Below are positions 6,637 to 13,639 of a stretch of 14,688 nt of DNA, one piece after another. This DNA is from an uncultured Bacilli bacterium (GTDB lineage Bacteria; Bacillota_I; Bacilli_A; RF39; UBA660), in assembly GCA_944351315.1 (NCBI GenBank), contig CALVPL010000056.1:1-14688 (forward strand). The letters are read 5' to 3'. The translations under genes and the position numbers were made by a program. The notes under the pieces are model-generated. The model was not told where the DNA came from, did no database searches, and saw nothing but the letters and a program-made list of their open reading frames with translations. The number at the start of each line of letters is the position of its first letter. Position 1 is the first letter of the stretch.

Positions 6637-7587
6637 ATGCAAAAAAAAGAAATTCAAAATGAAGCGGAAGCATTCTTATTATCTCTTTCTTTATTTAAAG
6701 AAAATTTAGATATCAAAGAATATATAAAAAGATTATATGCAATAAGTAATCGGATTGAAGATAACTATTTTGTATATAAGATCCCTAAAAAAAGTGGTGG
6801 AACGAGAACGATTTATGCTCCGAATTATACATTGAAATATATTCAAAAACAAATTTTAGAGAAGTTATTAAAAGAAAGGTATATTTCCAAGTATGCAAAA
6901 GCCTATTACACCGGAGCAACTTTAAAAGATAATGCTCTTAATCATATAAATAAACCTGTAATCTTAAAGTTAGATATTGAAAACTTTTTTGAAAATATAA
7001 CTTTTTACCTGGTTTATGAGGAAGTATTTTATATATTTCCAGAAAATATTCGGGTTTTATTTACTAATTTATGTTTATACAAGAATCATTTGCCTCAAGG
7101 TGCTCCAACTTCGCCATATATTGCTAATATTATTATGCGTGATTTTGACGAAAAAATAGGGGTATGGTGTGCAAAAAGAAATATTTCTTATACAAGATAT
7201 TCCGATGATTTAACTTTTTCTGGAAATTTTGAATCTGATGAAGTAATAAGAAAAGTAAAAGAGGAGCTTTTCAAAAAACATTTCAAAATAAATAAGAAAA
7301 AAATTCATGTAATAAAAAATCATGCTCAACAACGAGTAACAGGAGTTGTTGTCAACAAAAAAGCTCAAGTTTCAAAAATCTATCGTAAAGAAATTAGAAA
7401 AGAAATGTATTATATAAAAAAATATGGAATAAAAAGTCATTTAGAAAAAATTCATTCCTTGAAAACTCCTCAAGAGTATCTTCAGAGTTTAACTGGAAAA
7501 ATTAATTTTGTATTAATGATTAATAATGAAGATAGAGAATTTCAGAAATATAAACAAGAGTTAAGAAAAATAAATCATTTTAAATAG
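6637..7587 (+). CDS. Retron-type reverse transcriptase
   Basis: This RNA-directed DNA polymerase would copy the adjacent msd RNA into msDNA. It has 316 residues, typical of bare retron RTs. The fingers/palm motifs are in order: SGGTRTIYAP (53-62); NALNH (99-103), an exact fit to the retron NAxxH signature; LDIENFF (112-118) with catalytic Asp113; LPQGAPTSP (152-160); YSDD (188-191), the catalytic YxDD box with Ser in place of the common Ala; VTG (234-236), the second retron signature; and a C-terminal LTGKINFV segment. There is no maturase, endonuclease or other fused domain. AAGGAGGT (6622-6629) lies seven bases before ATG 6637, one of the strongest ribosome-binding sites in the window. A terminator follows. 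No effector gene is adjacent: xth is upstream and prfB downstream. I cannot assign a retron type. Confidence 0.96.
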   Translation: MQKKEIQNEAEAFLLSLSLFKENLDIKEYIKRLYAISNRIEDNYFVYKIPKKSGGTRTIYAPNYTLKYIQKQILEKLLKERYISKYAKAYYTGATLKDNALNHINKPVILKLDIENFFENITFYLVYEEVFYIFPENIRVLFTNLCLYKNHLPQGAPTSPYIANIIMRDFDEKIGVWCAKRNISYTRYSDDLTFSGNFESDEVIRKVKEELFKKHFKINKKKIHVIKNHAQQRVTGVVVNKKAQVSKIYRKEIRKEMYYIKKYGIKSHLEKIHSLKTPQEYLQSLTGKINFVLMINNEDREFQKYKQELRKINHFK

Positions 7588-7592
7588 AATTT

Positions 7593-7614
7593 AAAGCTCT
7601 AGCAGCTTTTTTTT
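7593..7614 (+). terminator. Intrinsic terminator closing the retron
   Basis: AAAGCT (7593-7598) pairs with AGCTTT (7604-7609) around the loop CTAGC. The T run covers 7607-7614. It begins six bases after the RT stop codon. Confidence 0.8.
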
Positions 7615-7651
7615 ATTTATGATAAAATAAAATCACAGAAAGGGTGTAGTT

Positions 7652-8747
7652 ATGACACAAAATGAACTTATTAACATTTTAAAAACTTATCAAAAACGAA
7701 TCGTTGAATTAGGGAGGTCTCTTTGACATTGAGGCTAAAAAAGAAGAAATACAAACATTAGAAACTGAGACAATGCAAGAAGATTTCTGGCAGGATATTG
7801 AAAAAGCCAATGCTATAAATAAGGAGTTATCCACATTAAAGAAAATAGTAGAGAAAGTTTCAAAAATTGAAACTCAAATAAACGATAACCTAGAGTTAAT
7901 TCCATTATTAGAAGAAAATGAAATATCCACAATAGAAGGGGAATTATCCACAATTCAAAAAGAGCTAGAAGATCTAGAATTAAATACTCTTTTAAATGGA
8001 CCATACGATAACTTAAATTGTTATTTGGAAATTCATCCAGGAGCAGGTGGTACAGAATCTTGTGATTGGGCAAGCATGCTTTTAAGAATGTATAAAATGT
8101 TTTGTGAAAAAAATGATTTTACATATGATGTGATAGAAGAACAAGCAGGAGAAGAAGCTGGAATTAAAAGTGCGACAATTTATATAAAGGGAGAATATGC
8201 ATTTGGATATTTAAAAAATGAAAAAGGAGTTCACCGTTTAGTTAGAATCTCTCCTTTTGATTCTGGAGCTAGAAGACATACTTCATTTGCTTCCGTATCT
8301 GTAACACCAGAATACAACACAGAAATAAATTTAGAAATTAAAGAAAGTGATTTAAAAATCGATGTTTATCATTCAAGTGGTGCTGGAGGACAATCAGTAA
8401 ACACATCAAATTCAGCCGTTCGTATCACTCATCTTCCAACAAAAATTGTGGTAACTTGTCAAAATGAACGAAGTCAATTAAAGAATAAAGAACAAGCAAT
8501 GAAAATATTGAAAAATAAAATCTACCAATTAGAGCTAGATAAAAAAGAACAAGAACTTGCTTCATTAAAAGGAGAAAACATTGATATTAATTTTGGAAGT
8601 CAAATAAGAAATTACGTTTTAGAACCTTATAAATTAATTAAAGATTTACGAAGTGGTTATGAAACAAGTAATGTGAATAAAGTACTTGATGGCGACTTAC
8701 AACCCATAATTGAATCTTTATTAAAAATGAGGAAAAATGAAAACTAA
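7652..8747 (+). CDS. prfB: Peptide chain release factor 2 (with programmed +1 frameshift)
   Basis: RF2 recognises UGA and UAA stop codons in the ribosomal A site and triggers peptide release. The gene starts at ATG 7652 (GAAAGGGTG, 7638-7646), reads 24 codons, meets an in-frame TGA at 7724-7726, and continues in the +1 frame from GAC 7725-7727 to TAA 8745-8747. The product is 364 residues, the family norm. Taking the downstream ATG (7773) as the start would lose the real N-terminus. SPF at 200-202 is the tripeptide that reads the stop codon, and GGQ at 245-247 is the catalytic motif. The coiled N-terminal domain and the helical C-terminus are intact. The frameshift makes expression self-limiting: abundant RF2 terminates at the internal TGA. 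No clear promoter is visible between the retron terminator and the start. It overlaps the next gene. Confidence 0.97.
7711..7727 (+). promoter_or_regulatory. prfB +1 frameshift site
   Basis: The elements are an internal Shine-Dalgarno-like AGGGAGG (7711-7717), three bases (TCT), the slippery codon CTT (7721-7723), and TGA C (7724-7727). The spacing and the CTT-TGA-C order are those of the classic RF2 autoregulatory site. The tRNA on CTT shifts to TTT and decoding resumes at GAC. Confidence 0.95.
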
Positions 8748-9612
8748 AATCAAGCGATACATAACCGTAGTTATAGGAACTTTTTTAGTCGCCCTCGCTT
8801 TTAATCTGTTTTTATCTCCATATAACCTAGCCTCAAATGGCATAAGTGGACTTGCTATAATCATAAATCGACTAACAGGGATAAATGAAGGAGTTTTTGT
8901 GCTCATAGTCAATATATTTTTACTCGGAGTTAGCTATAATTTTCTAGGAAGAAAAAAAACAAAACACAGTTTAATTGGCTCACTTCTTTTACCAGTTTTT
9001 ATCAGCATTACAGCACCTGTATCAAAGTATATTGTTTTAAAAGATCTTGATTTACTCATTATTGCCTTATTAGGTGGAATAATAAGTGGAATAGGATATG
9101 GATTGATTTATCAACATGATTATACAACCGGTGGCACAGATATTTTAAATCAATTGATGGAGAAATATTATAAAATTCCTATGAATAAAGCAATTTTATA
9201 CATCGATGGAATGGTAGTTTTATTAGGCGGAGTTGTATTTGGATTTAGCTCAATGTTATACTCCATGATTGTACTATACATAATAAGTGAGTTATCTAAT
9301 CGTACAATGTTAAAAATTAACCAAAATCAAATTTTGCTAGTTCAATCAAAAAAAATCGATCAAATTAAAGAATATATTTCTAAAGAATATTATTATGATA
9401 GCAGCATATTAAACTCAACCGGTGGCTATACGAAAGAAAAGCAAAAAACTCTCTTCTGTGCAGTTTCAAAAAGAGACTATTATCCGATTAAAGAAGGAAT
9501 TTTGTTAATAGATCCAAAAGCTTTTATCACAATAATCACAGCCTATGAAGAAAAAAATGGCAATATCAGTTTAAAAAAAGATTTAAAAAAAATTAACACT
9601 CAAAACCTTTAA
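8737..9612 (+). CDS. YitT-family membrane protein (DUF161 / DUF2179)
   Basis: This is an integral membrane protein of 291 residues with the usual YitT architecture. About six hydrophobic segments lie at roughly 9-28, 53-70, 78-94, 107-125, 153-170 and 172-186. They include the conserved SNGISGLAIII stretch and the TTGGTDI motif (130-136). A cytosolic DUF2179 domain follows (about residues 220-285, containing VSKRDYYPIKEGI and IDPKAFITII). Transport has been proposed for relatives but no substrate is established, so I give no gene symbol. ATG 8737 lies inside the end of prfB (11-base overlap, different frame), with AGGA just upstream, indicating translational coupling to prfB. Its final codons overlap a CIRCE operator that faces the next transcription unit. 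Confidence 0.88.
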   Translation: MKTKIKRYITVVIGTFLVALAFNLFLSPYNLASNGISGLAIIINRLTGINEGVFVLIVNIFLLGVSYNFLGRKKTKHSLIGSLLLPVFISITAPVSKYIVLKDLDLLIIALLGGIISGIGYGLIYQHDYTTGGTDILNQLMEKYYKIPMNKAILYIDGMVVLLGGVVFGFSSMLYSMIVLYIISELSNRTMLKINQNQILLVQSKKIDQIKEYISKEYYYDSSILNSTGGYTKEKQKTLFCAVSKRDYYPIKEGILLIDPKAFITIITAYEEKNGNISLKKDLKKINTQNL

Positions 9613-9619
9613 GTGCTAA
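9593..9619 (+). promoter_or_regulatory. CIRCE (HrcA operator) upstream of tilS-ftsH
   Basis: TTAACACTC (9593-9601), exactly nine bases, then AAGTGCTAA (9611-9619) matches TTAGCACTC-N9-GAGTGCTAA at 16 of 18 positions with correct spacing. The right half is identical to the distal right half-site before htpG. It overlaps the yitT stop codon (9610-9612) and ends six bases before the tilS -35 element. TTAACA within it could also serve as a -35 for a weaker start. Confidence 0.75.
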
Positions 9620-9625
9620 AAATAG

Positions 9626-9654
9626 TTGAAAAAAATCTAAATATTTAGTAAAAT
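9626..9654 (+). promoter_or_regulatory. Promoter of tilS-ftsH
   Basis: TTGAAA (9626-9631), 17 bases, TAAAAT (9649-9654): 5/6 matches at both elements. The spacer contains a perfect 12-bp palindrome CTAAATATTTAG (9637-9648), which may be an operator or chance in AT-rich DNA. It lies immediately downstream of a CIRCE. Confidence 0.7.
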
Positions 9655-9680
9655 ATCATTGATTTTCTTTAGGAGAGATT

Positions 9681-11003
9681 ATGAGAGAAATAGAAGAATA
9701 TTTAAAACAAAAGATTACGAAACAAGATACCTGTGTGTTGGCATTATCTGGCGGGCCAGACTCTATGTGTCTGCTTACCTTATTAGAAAAAATAAACGCA
9801 AACATAGTCTGTGTTCATATTAATCATAATACACGAGAGAATTGTGAACAAGAATATCAATTTGTCAAACGATATTTAAAAGAAAAAAATATTCCTTTAG
9901 AGTATTACAAAATTGATGGTTATCAAAAAGGAAAATTTACTGAAGTTGAAGCTAGAAAAATACGTTATGATGTATTAAAGAAAATCGCAATGAAATATCA
10001 TGCTAAATATATTTTGACAGCTCATCACGGTGATGATTTGACAGAAACAATTCTCATGCGAATCTTAAGAGGGAGCACTTTAGAAGGATATGCGGGATTT
10101 AAAAAAGAATCAATTTTCCAAGATCATATTCTTTTAAGACCATTAATTAGTGAAAAAAAAGAGGATATATATGCATATTTAAAAGAAAATGAAATACCAT
10201 ATGTAGAGGATGAAAGTAATTATAGCGATCTATATAAACGAAATCGCATTCGTCATCATATCCTTCCACAACTGGCCAAAGAAAATCCTAAATATACCAA
10301 AAAGTTTTTGAAATTCAGTGAAACTCTAATTGAAAAAAACTCTCTAATTACGGAAATAGTTAAAGAAAAAAGAGAAAAAATAGAGCAGGATCAAAAAATT
10401 GATATCTCAAAATTCTTACAACTTTCACCATTGTTTCAAAAAGCATACGTCGAAGAGTATTTAAAAGAAATTTATCAAAACAATATCGAAAAGATTTCAG
10501 CGAAACACATTCAAATGTTTTTAAAATATGCAAATAGTAATCAAGAGGTTTTAAAAATCGATTTTCCCGACCATTATATATTTAATAAAGAAAAAAAAAT
10601 CATGTGGCTAGAAAAAGAAGCTGCTAAAAAAACTTTTAAAATAAAATGTACAGAAGAAAATATCTTGCCTAATGGAGATTTGGTTGTTAAAATAGATCAT
10701 TATGAAGAAAAAAGCAACTATGAAATTCATTTGAATTCAAAAGAAATTTGTTTACCTTTATATTTAACTACTAGAGAAAATGGAATGAAAATGGCTGTAA
10801 AAAATCTAAATGGCCATCAAAAAGTGAATGATATTTTAATAAATAGTAAGGTAAAAAAAGGAGAAAAAGACCAAATTCCGATATTAATTGACAGTAATGG
10901 TGTCATTTTATGGGTTTTAGGGCTAAAGAAATCAAAATATGATTTAGAAAAAGAAGAAAATTATGATATAATATACAAGTATATCAAAAGAAAGGAAAAA
11001 TAG
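9681..11003 (+). CDS. tilS: tRNA(Ile)-lysidine synthase
   Basis: TilS attaches lysine to C34 of the CAU-anticodon tRNA-Ile using ATP. This switches the tRNA to reading AUA and to isoleucine charging, and it is essential in most bacteria. AUA codons are common in these genes (for example in ftsH and xth). The N-terminal PP-loop ATPase shows LSGGPDSM (22-29). HHGDDLTET, RILRGSTLEGY and the NRIRHHILPQL segment follow in family order. The C-terminal part, about residues 340-440, corresponds to the substrate-binding domains. Length 440 is typical. AGGAGAGA (9671-9678) precedes ATG 9681. The gene has its own promoter with a CIRCE upstream and is separated from ftsH by one base. In B. subtilis hpt lies between tilS and ftsH; it is missing here. 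Confidence 0.95.
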   Translation: MREIEEYLKQKITKQDTCVLALSGGPDSMCLLTLLEKINANIVCVHINHNTRENCEQEYQFVKRYLKEKNIPLEYYKIDGYQKGKFTEVEARKIRYDVLKKIAMKYHAKYILTAHHGDDLTETILMRILRGSTLEGYAGFKKESIFQDHILLRPLISEKKEDIYAYLKENEIPYVEDESNYSDLYKRNRIRHHILPQLAKENPKYTKKFLKFSETLIEKNSLITEIVKEKREKIEQDQKIDISKFLQLSPLFQKAYVEEYLKEIYQNNIEKISAKHIQMFLKYANSNQEVLKIDFPDHYIFNKEKKIMWLEKEAAKKTFKIKCTEENILPNGDLVVKIDHYEEKSNYEIHLNSKEICLPLYLTTRENGMKMAVKNLNGHQKVNDILINSKVKKGEKDQIPILIDSNGVILWVLGLKKSKYDLEKEENYDIIYKYIKRKEK

Positions 11004-11004
11004 A

Positions 11005-12993
11005 ATGAGAAGAACAAATCAAAATGCAATGAAAAATCTATTTCCTTATTTGATTTTAGTGGTTGTCATTTTTGTTGTTTTGAGTGTTTTAAATTTAGGA
11101 AGAACAATAACAAATGAATTAACAACCGGCGAATTAATGAGTGAAATAGCCAATAAAAATGTAACAGAGATTACAATTACTCCAAGTGGAGAAGAAAGTG
11201 TTTATTACATTGAAGGAAAATTATCTGACTACAAAGAAAACGAAAAATTTAGAGCCACTGTAGTAGAAGCTGATCTTACAAATGTAATTAAATATGCCGA
11301 ATCTGCAAACTTAGAAGTATATGAAACAAATCCAGATCCAGGTTCAATATCATGGGTATACATTTTAATCAATGTGGTTCCATTGTTGATTTTAGTCGGT
11401 GCTACTTATTTTATATTTGTAAAAATGGCAAATAGCAATAAAGGCTCTATGGATTTTGGAAAAAGTCGTGCAAAACTTTCAAGCGATGGTGGAAAAGTTC
11501 GCTTTAGTGATGTTGCTGGCTTAAAAGAAGAAAAAGAAGAAGTTTCTGAATTAATCGATTTCTTAAAAAATCCAAAAAAATTCCAACGTTTAGGAGCTCG
11601 TATTCCAAAAGGTGTTTTATTAGTAGGTCCTCCAGGAACTGGTAAAACTTTACTTGCTAAGGCTGTTGCCGGTGAAGCAAATGTTCCATTTTATTTTATC
11701 AGCGGTTCAGATTTTGTTGAGTTATTCGTCGGAGTTGGAGCAAGCCGTGTACGTGATATGTTTAAAGAAGCAAAAAGAAATGCTCCATGCTTAATCTTTA
11801 TTGATGAAATTGATGCAGTAGGTCGTCAAAGAGGTTCTGGTATTGGTGGAGGACATGACGAAAGAGAACAAACTTTAAACCAATTACTAACTGAAATGGA
11901 TGGATTTGGTGCCAATGAAGGTATCATTATAATTGCCGCAACAAACCGCCCAGATGTATTGGATCCTGCCTTACTTCGTCCAGGTCGTTTCGACCGTCAA
12001 GTAACAGTGAATCTTCCAGATACAGAAGAACGTGAAGCAATTTTAAAAGTTCATGCTAAAAATAAAATTTTAGCTCCTAGTGTCAATTTAAAAAGCATTA
12101 GTCAAAGAACTTCTGGATTCTCTGGAGCTGATTTAGAGAATTTAATGAATGAAGCAGCTTTATTAGCGGTTCGTAAAAATGAACAAGCTATAACCCTTCA
12201 AGATATTGATGAAGCAACAGATCGTGTATTAATGGGACCAGCTAAAACATCACGAAAAGTAAGTGATGAGGTAAAATGGTTAACGGCAGTACATGAATCA
12301 GGTCATGCTGTATTAGGTTTAAAATTGAAAGATGCTATGGAAGTGCAAAAAATCACCATTGTTCCAAGAGGTATGGCTGGTGGTTATACTGCATATACTC
12401 CAAAAGAAGATAATATAACGAGATATACAAGAAATGAAATGATCGCAATCATTACAAGTACTCTTGGTGGAAGAGCAGCTGAAGAATTATTTTTAGATGA
12501 TATTACAACCGGAGCAAGTGATGACTTTAAAAGATCAACAGAACTTGCAAGAAGTATGGTAACTGAATATGGTATGAGTGATTTAGGACCAATTCGTTAT
12601 GAATCCAATTCAGGAGATAATGTATTCTTAGGCCGAGATTACAATAAAACAAAAAATTATTCAGATAAAGTAGCTTTAGAAATCGATCAAGAAGCTCGTA
12701 AAATTATCATGGACTGTTATGAAAATGCCAAAAAGATTTTAAAAGAAAATAAAGATTTAGTCATGCTTTTAAGTCATACATTAATTGAAAGAGAAACGAT
12801 AACAAAAGAACAAATTGATGAATTAGTTAGAACAGGTAAGATTGAAGATCAAGAATTTGATATTAGTGATGAGCCAACTCTTTCAAAATTAAGAGAAGAA
12901 GCCAAATCATTAAAAATTAAAGGCATTTCAAAAATGACTAAAGAAGAATTGGAAAAAGCTATTGAAGAAGCGGAAAAACCAGAAGAGGAATAA
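11005..12993 (+). CDS. ftsH: ATP-dependent zinc metalloprotease FtsH
   Basis: This membrane-anchored hexameric AAA+ protease degrades damaged membrane proteins and regulators. It has 662 residues. Membrane segments lie at 12-29 and 117-139, flanking a small extracytoplasmic domain. The AAA module has Walker A GPPGTGKT (208-215), Walker B LIFIDEID (263-270), and the second region of homology ending RPGRFDRQ. The protease has the zinc motif HESGH (430-434) and the third ligand, probably Asp507, in GASDDFKRSTE. Beyond the usual coiled C-terminus is a tail at about 625-656 that resembles a SAP/Rho-N-type helix-extended-helix motif (LREEAKSLKIKGISKMTKEE), then an acidic end. AAAGGAA (10991-10997) overlaps the tilS 3' end, so translation is coupled to tilS. 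The upstream CIRCE suggests heat induction through HrcA. Confidence 0.97.
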   Translation: MRRTNQNAMKNLFPYLILVVVIFVVLSVLNLGRTITNELTTGELMSEIANKNVTEITITPSGEESVYYIEGKLSDYKENEKFRATVVEADLTNVIKYAESANLEVYETNPDPGSISWVYILINVVPLLILVGATYFIFVKMANSNKGSMDFGKSRAKLSSDGGKVRFSDVAGLKEEKEEVSELIDFLKNPKKFQRLGARIPKGVLLVGPPGTGKTLLAKAVAGEANVPFYFISGSDFVELFVGVGASRVRDMFKEAKRNAPCLIFIDEIDAVGRQRGSGIGGGHDEREQTLNQLLTEMDGFGANEGIIIIAATNRPDVLDPALLRPGRFDRQVTVNLPDTEEREAILKVHAKNKILAPSVNLKSISQRTSGFSGADLENLMNEAALLAVRKNEQAITLQDIDEATDRVLMGPAKTSRKVSDEVKWLTAVHESGHAVLGLKLKDAMEVQKITIVPRGMAGGYTAYTPKEDNITRYTRNEMIAIITSTLGGRAAEELFLDDITTGASDDFKRSTELARSMVTEYGMSDLGPIRYESNSGDNVFLGRDYNKTKNYSDKVALEIDQEARKIIMDCYENAKKILKENKDLVMLLSHTLIERETITKEQIDELVRTGKIEDQEFDISDEPTLSKLREEAKSLKIKGISKMTKEELEKAIEEAEKPEEE

Positions 12994-13006
12994 AACCTCT
13001 TTTTTT
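12983..13006 (+). terminator. Intrinsic terminator of the tilS-ftsH unit
   Basis: AAGAGG (12983-12988) pairs with CCTCTT (12996-13001), followed by a T run to 13006. The loop contains the ftsH stop codon (12991-12993). Confidence 0.75.
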
Positions 13007-13112
13007 GTTGATTTTAAAAAAGTGCAAAAAAAAGAATTCCAAAATAAAAAAAGTGCATAAGAATCTCTTAAAAATGCCTGCAATAGAGAATAAAAAAGCT
13101 AAAATTGGCAAT

Positions 13113-13141
13113 TTGCTAATCTTTCGTTTTTCTGCTTTAAT
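13113..13141 (+). promoter_or_regulatory. Possible promoter of the 13170 gene
   Basis: TTGCTA (13113-13118), 17 bases, TTTAAT (13136-13141): 4/6 and 5/6 matches. A small inverted repeat, AAATT-GGC-AATTT, sits at 13102-13114. The rest of the 12994-13169 gap is A-rich, with GTGCA occurring twice after A runs (near 13022 and 13054), and I see no RNA gene or riboswitch in it. Confidence 0.4.
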
Positions 13142-13169
13142 GAACTAAAGAAAGGAATGGTAGCAAATT

Positions 13170-13541
13170 ATGAAAAAAGAAACGATTATTTATTGCATGG
13201 ATGGAGAAGTGATTTTTTGTACAAATCCTAAAAAGAAAACATCGACGAAAATTATCGTGAATTATTTAAGTCAGTCTTTACCAGGTGATGGAATCAAAAA
13301 AATGAAAATTAATGAGATTACATATTATGAAATATTAATAAATTCAGCAATTAAAATTATTCGCGAAAATTCTTTAAATCAATATAATACGTTAGAAAAC
13401 CATTTTTTGAATTTCATAAAAGCTATTCTAGCAAAAACACCAGATGATCTAATCATATACTTAGCAAATACGAATTATTACACGAAAGATGAACTAAAAG
13501 ATATAGAAATGGAATTTGAAAAAAAACAAAAGTATGCCTAG
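13170..13541 (+). CDS. Unrecognised 123-residue protein upstream of parA
   Basis: I do not recognise this protein. It has no signal peptide, membrane segment, cysteine cluster or nucleotide-binding motif. The N-terminal half looks like a small alpha/beta unit (IIYCMDGEVIF, TKIIVNYLSQ), the middle is amphipathic (YYEILINSAIKIIREN), and the end is helical and charged (KDELKDIEMEFEKKQK). AAAGGAA around 13150-13156 is a ribosome-binding site at a rather long distance from ATG 13170. Codon and base use match the neighbours, so it is probably a resident gene. It lies between the ftsH terminator and the parA promoter, apparently as a single-gene unit. No rho-independent terminator follows it. Confidence 0.7.
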   Translation: MKKETIIYCMDGEVIFCTNPKKKTSTKIIVNYLSQSLPGDGIKKMKINEITYYEILINSAIKIIRENSLNQYNTLENHFLNFIKAILAKTPDDLIIYLANTNYYTKDELKDIEMEFEKKQKYA

Positions 13542-13579
13542 AGAAAAAAAGAAAAATATCAAAACGATATGAATTTATA

Positions 13580-13608
13580 AAGACAAAAGAACCACTTTAT
13601 GTTAAAAT
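13580..13608 (+). promoter_or_regulatory. Probable promoter of parAB
   Basis: AAGACA (13580-13585), 17 bases, TAAAAT (13603-13608): 4/6 and 5/6 matches. Transcription would begin near 13615. That is downstream of the ATG at 13607 and so supports 13640 as the real parA start. Confidence 0.5.
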
Positions 13609-13639
13609 GTTAGTAGACTGGAAATTAAAAGGTGGTATT

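Noticed and set aside
6637..7587. Group II intron maturase or diversity-generating retroelement RT
   Set aside because: There is no maturase or endonuclease domain, no domain V-like RNA, and no template/variable repeat pair. NAxxH and VTG motifs plus the a1/a2 repeat favour a retron.
7813..8073. Minus-strand reading frame antisense to prfB
   Set aside because: It lies entirely opposite conserved RF2 coding sequence and its translation resembles no protein I know.
12994..13169. Riboswitch or small RNA in the gap after ftsH
   Set aside because: The sequence is A-rich with only weak hairpins. No known riboswitch core is recognisable.
13555..13570. Hairpin ATATC-AAAAC-GATAT after the 13170 gene as a terminator
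   Set aside because: The stem is only five AT-rich pairs and no T run follows.
13607..13639. Upstream ATG as the parA start
   Set aside because: It lies within the probable -10 region and adds 11 residues not typical of the family. ATG 13640 has a good ribosome-binding site and the usual N-terminus.
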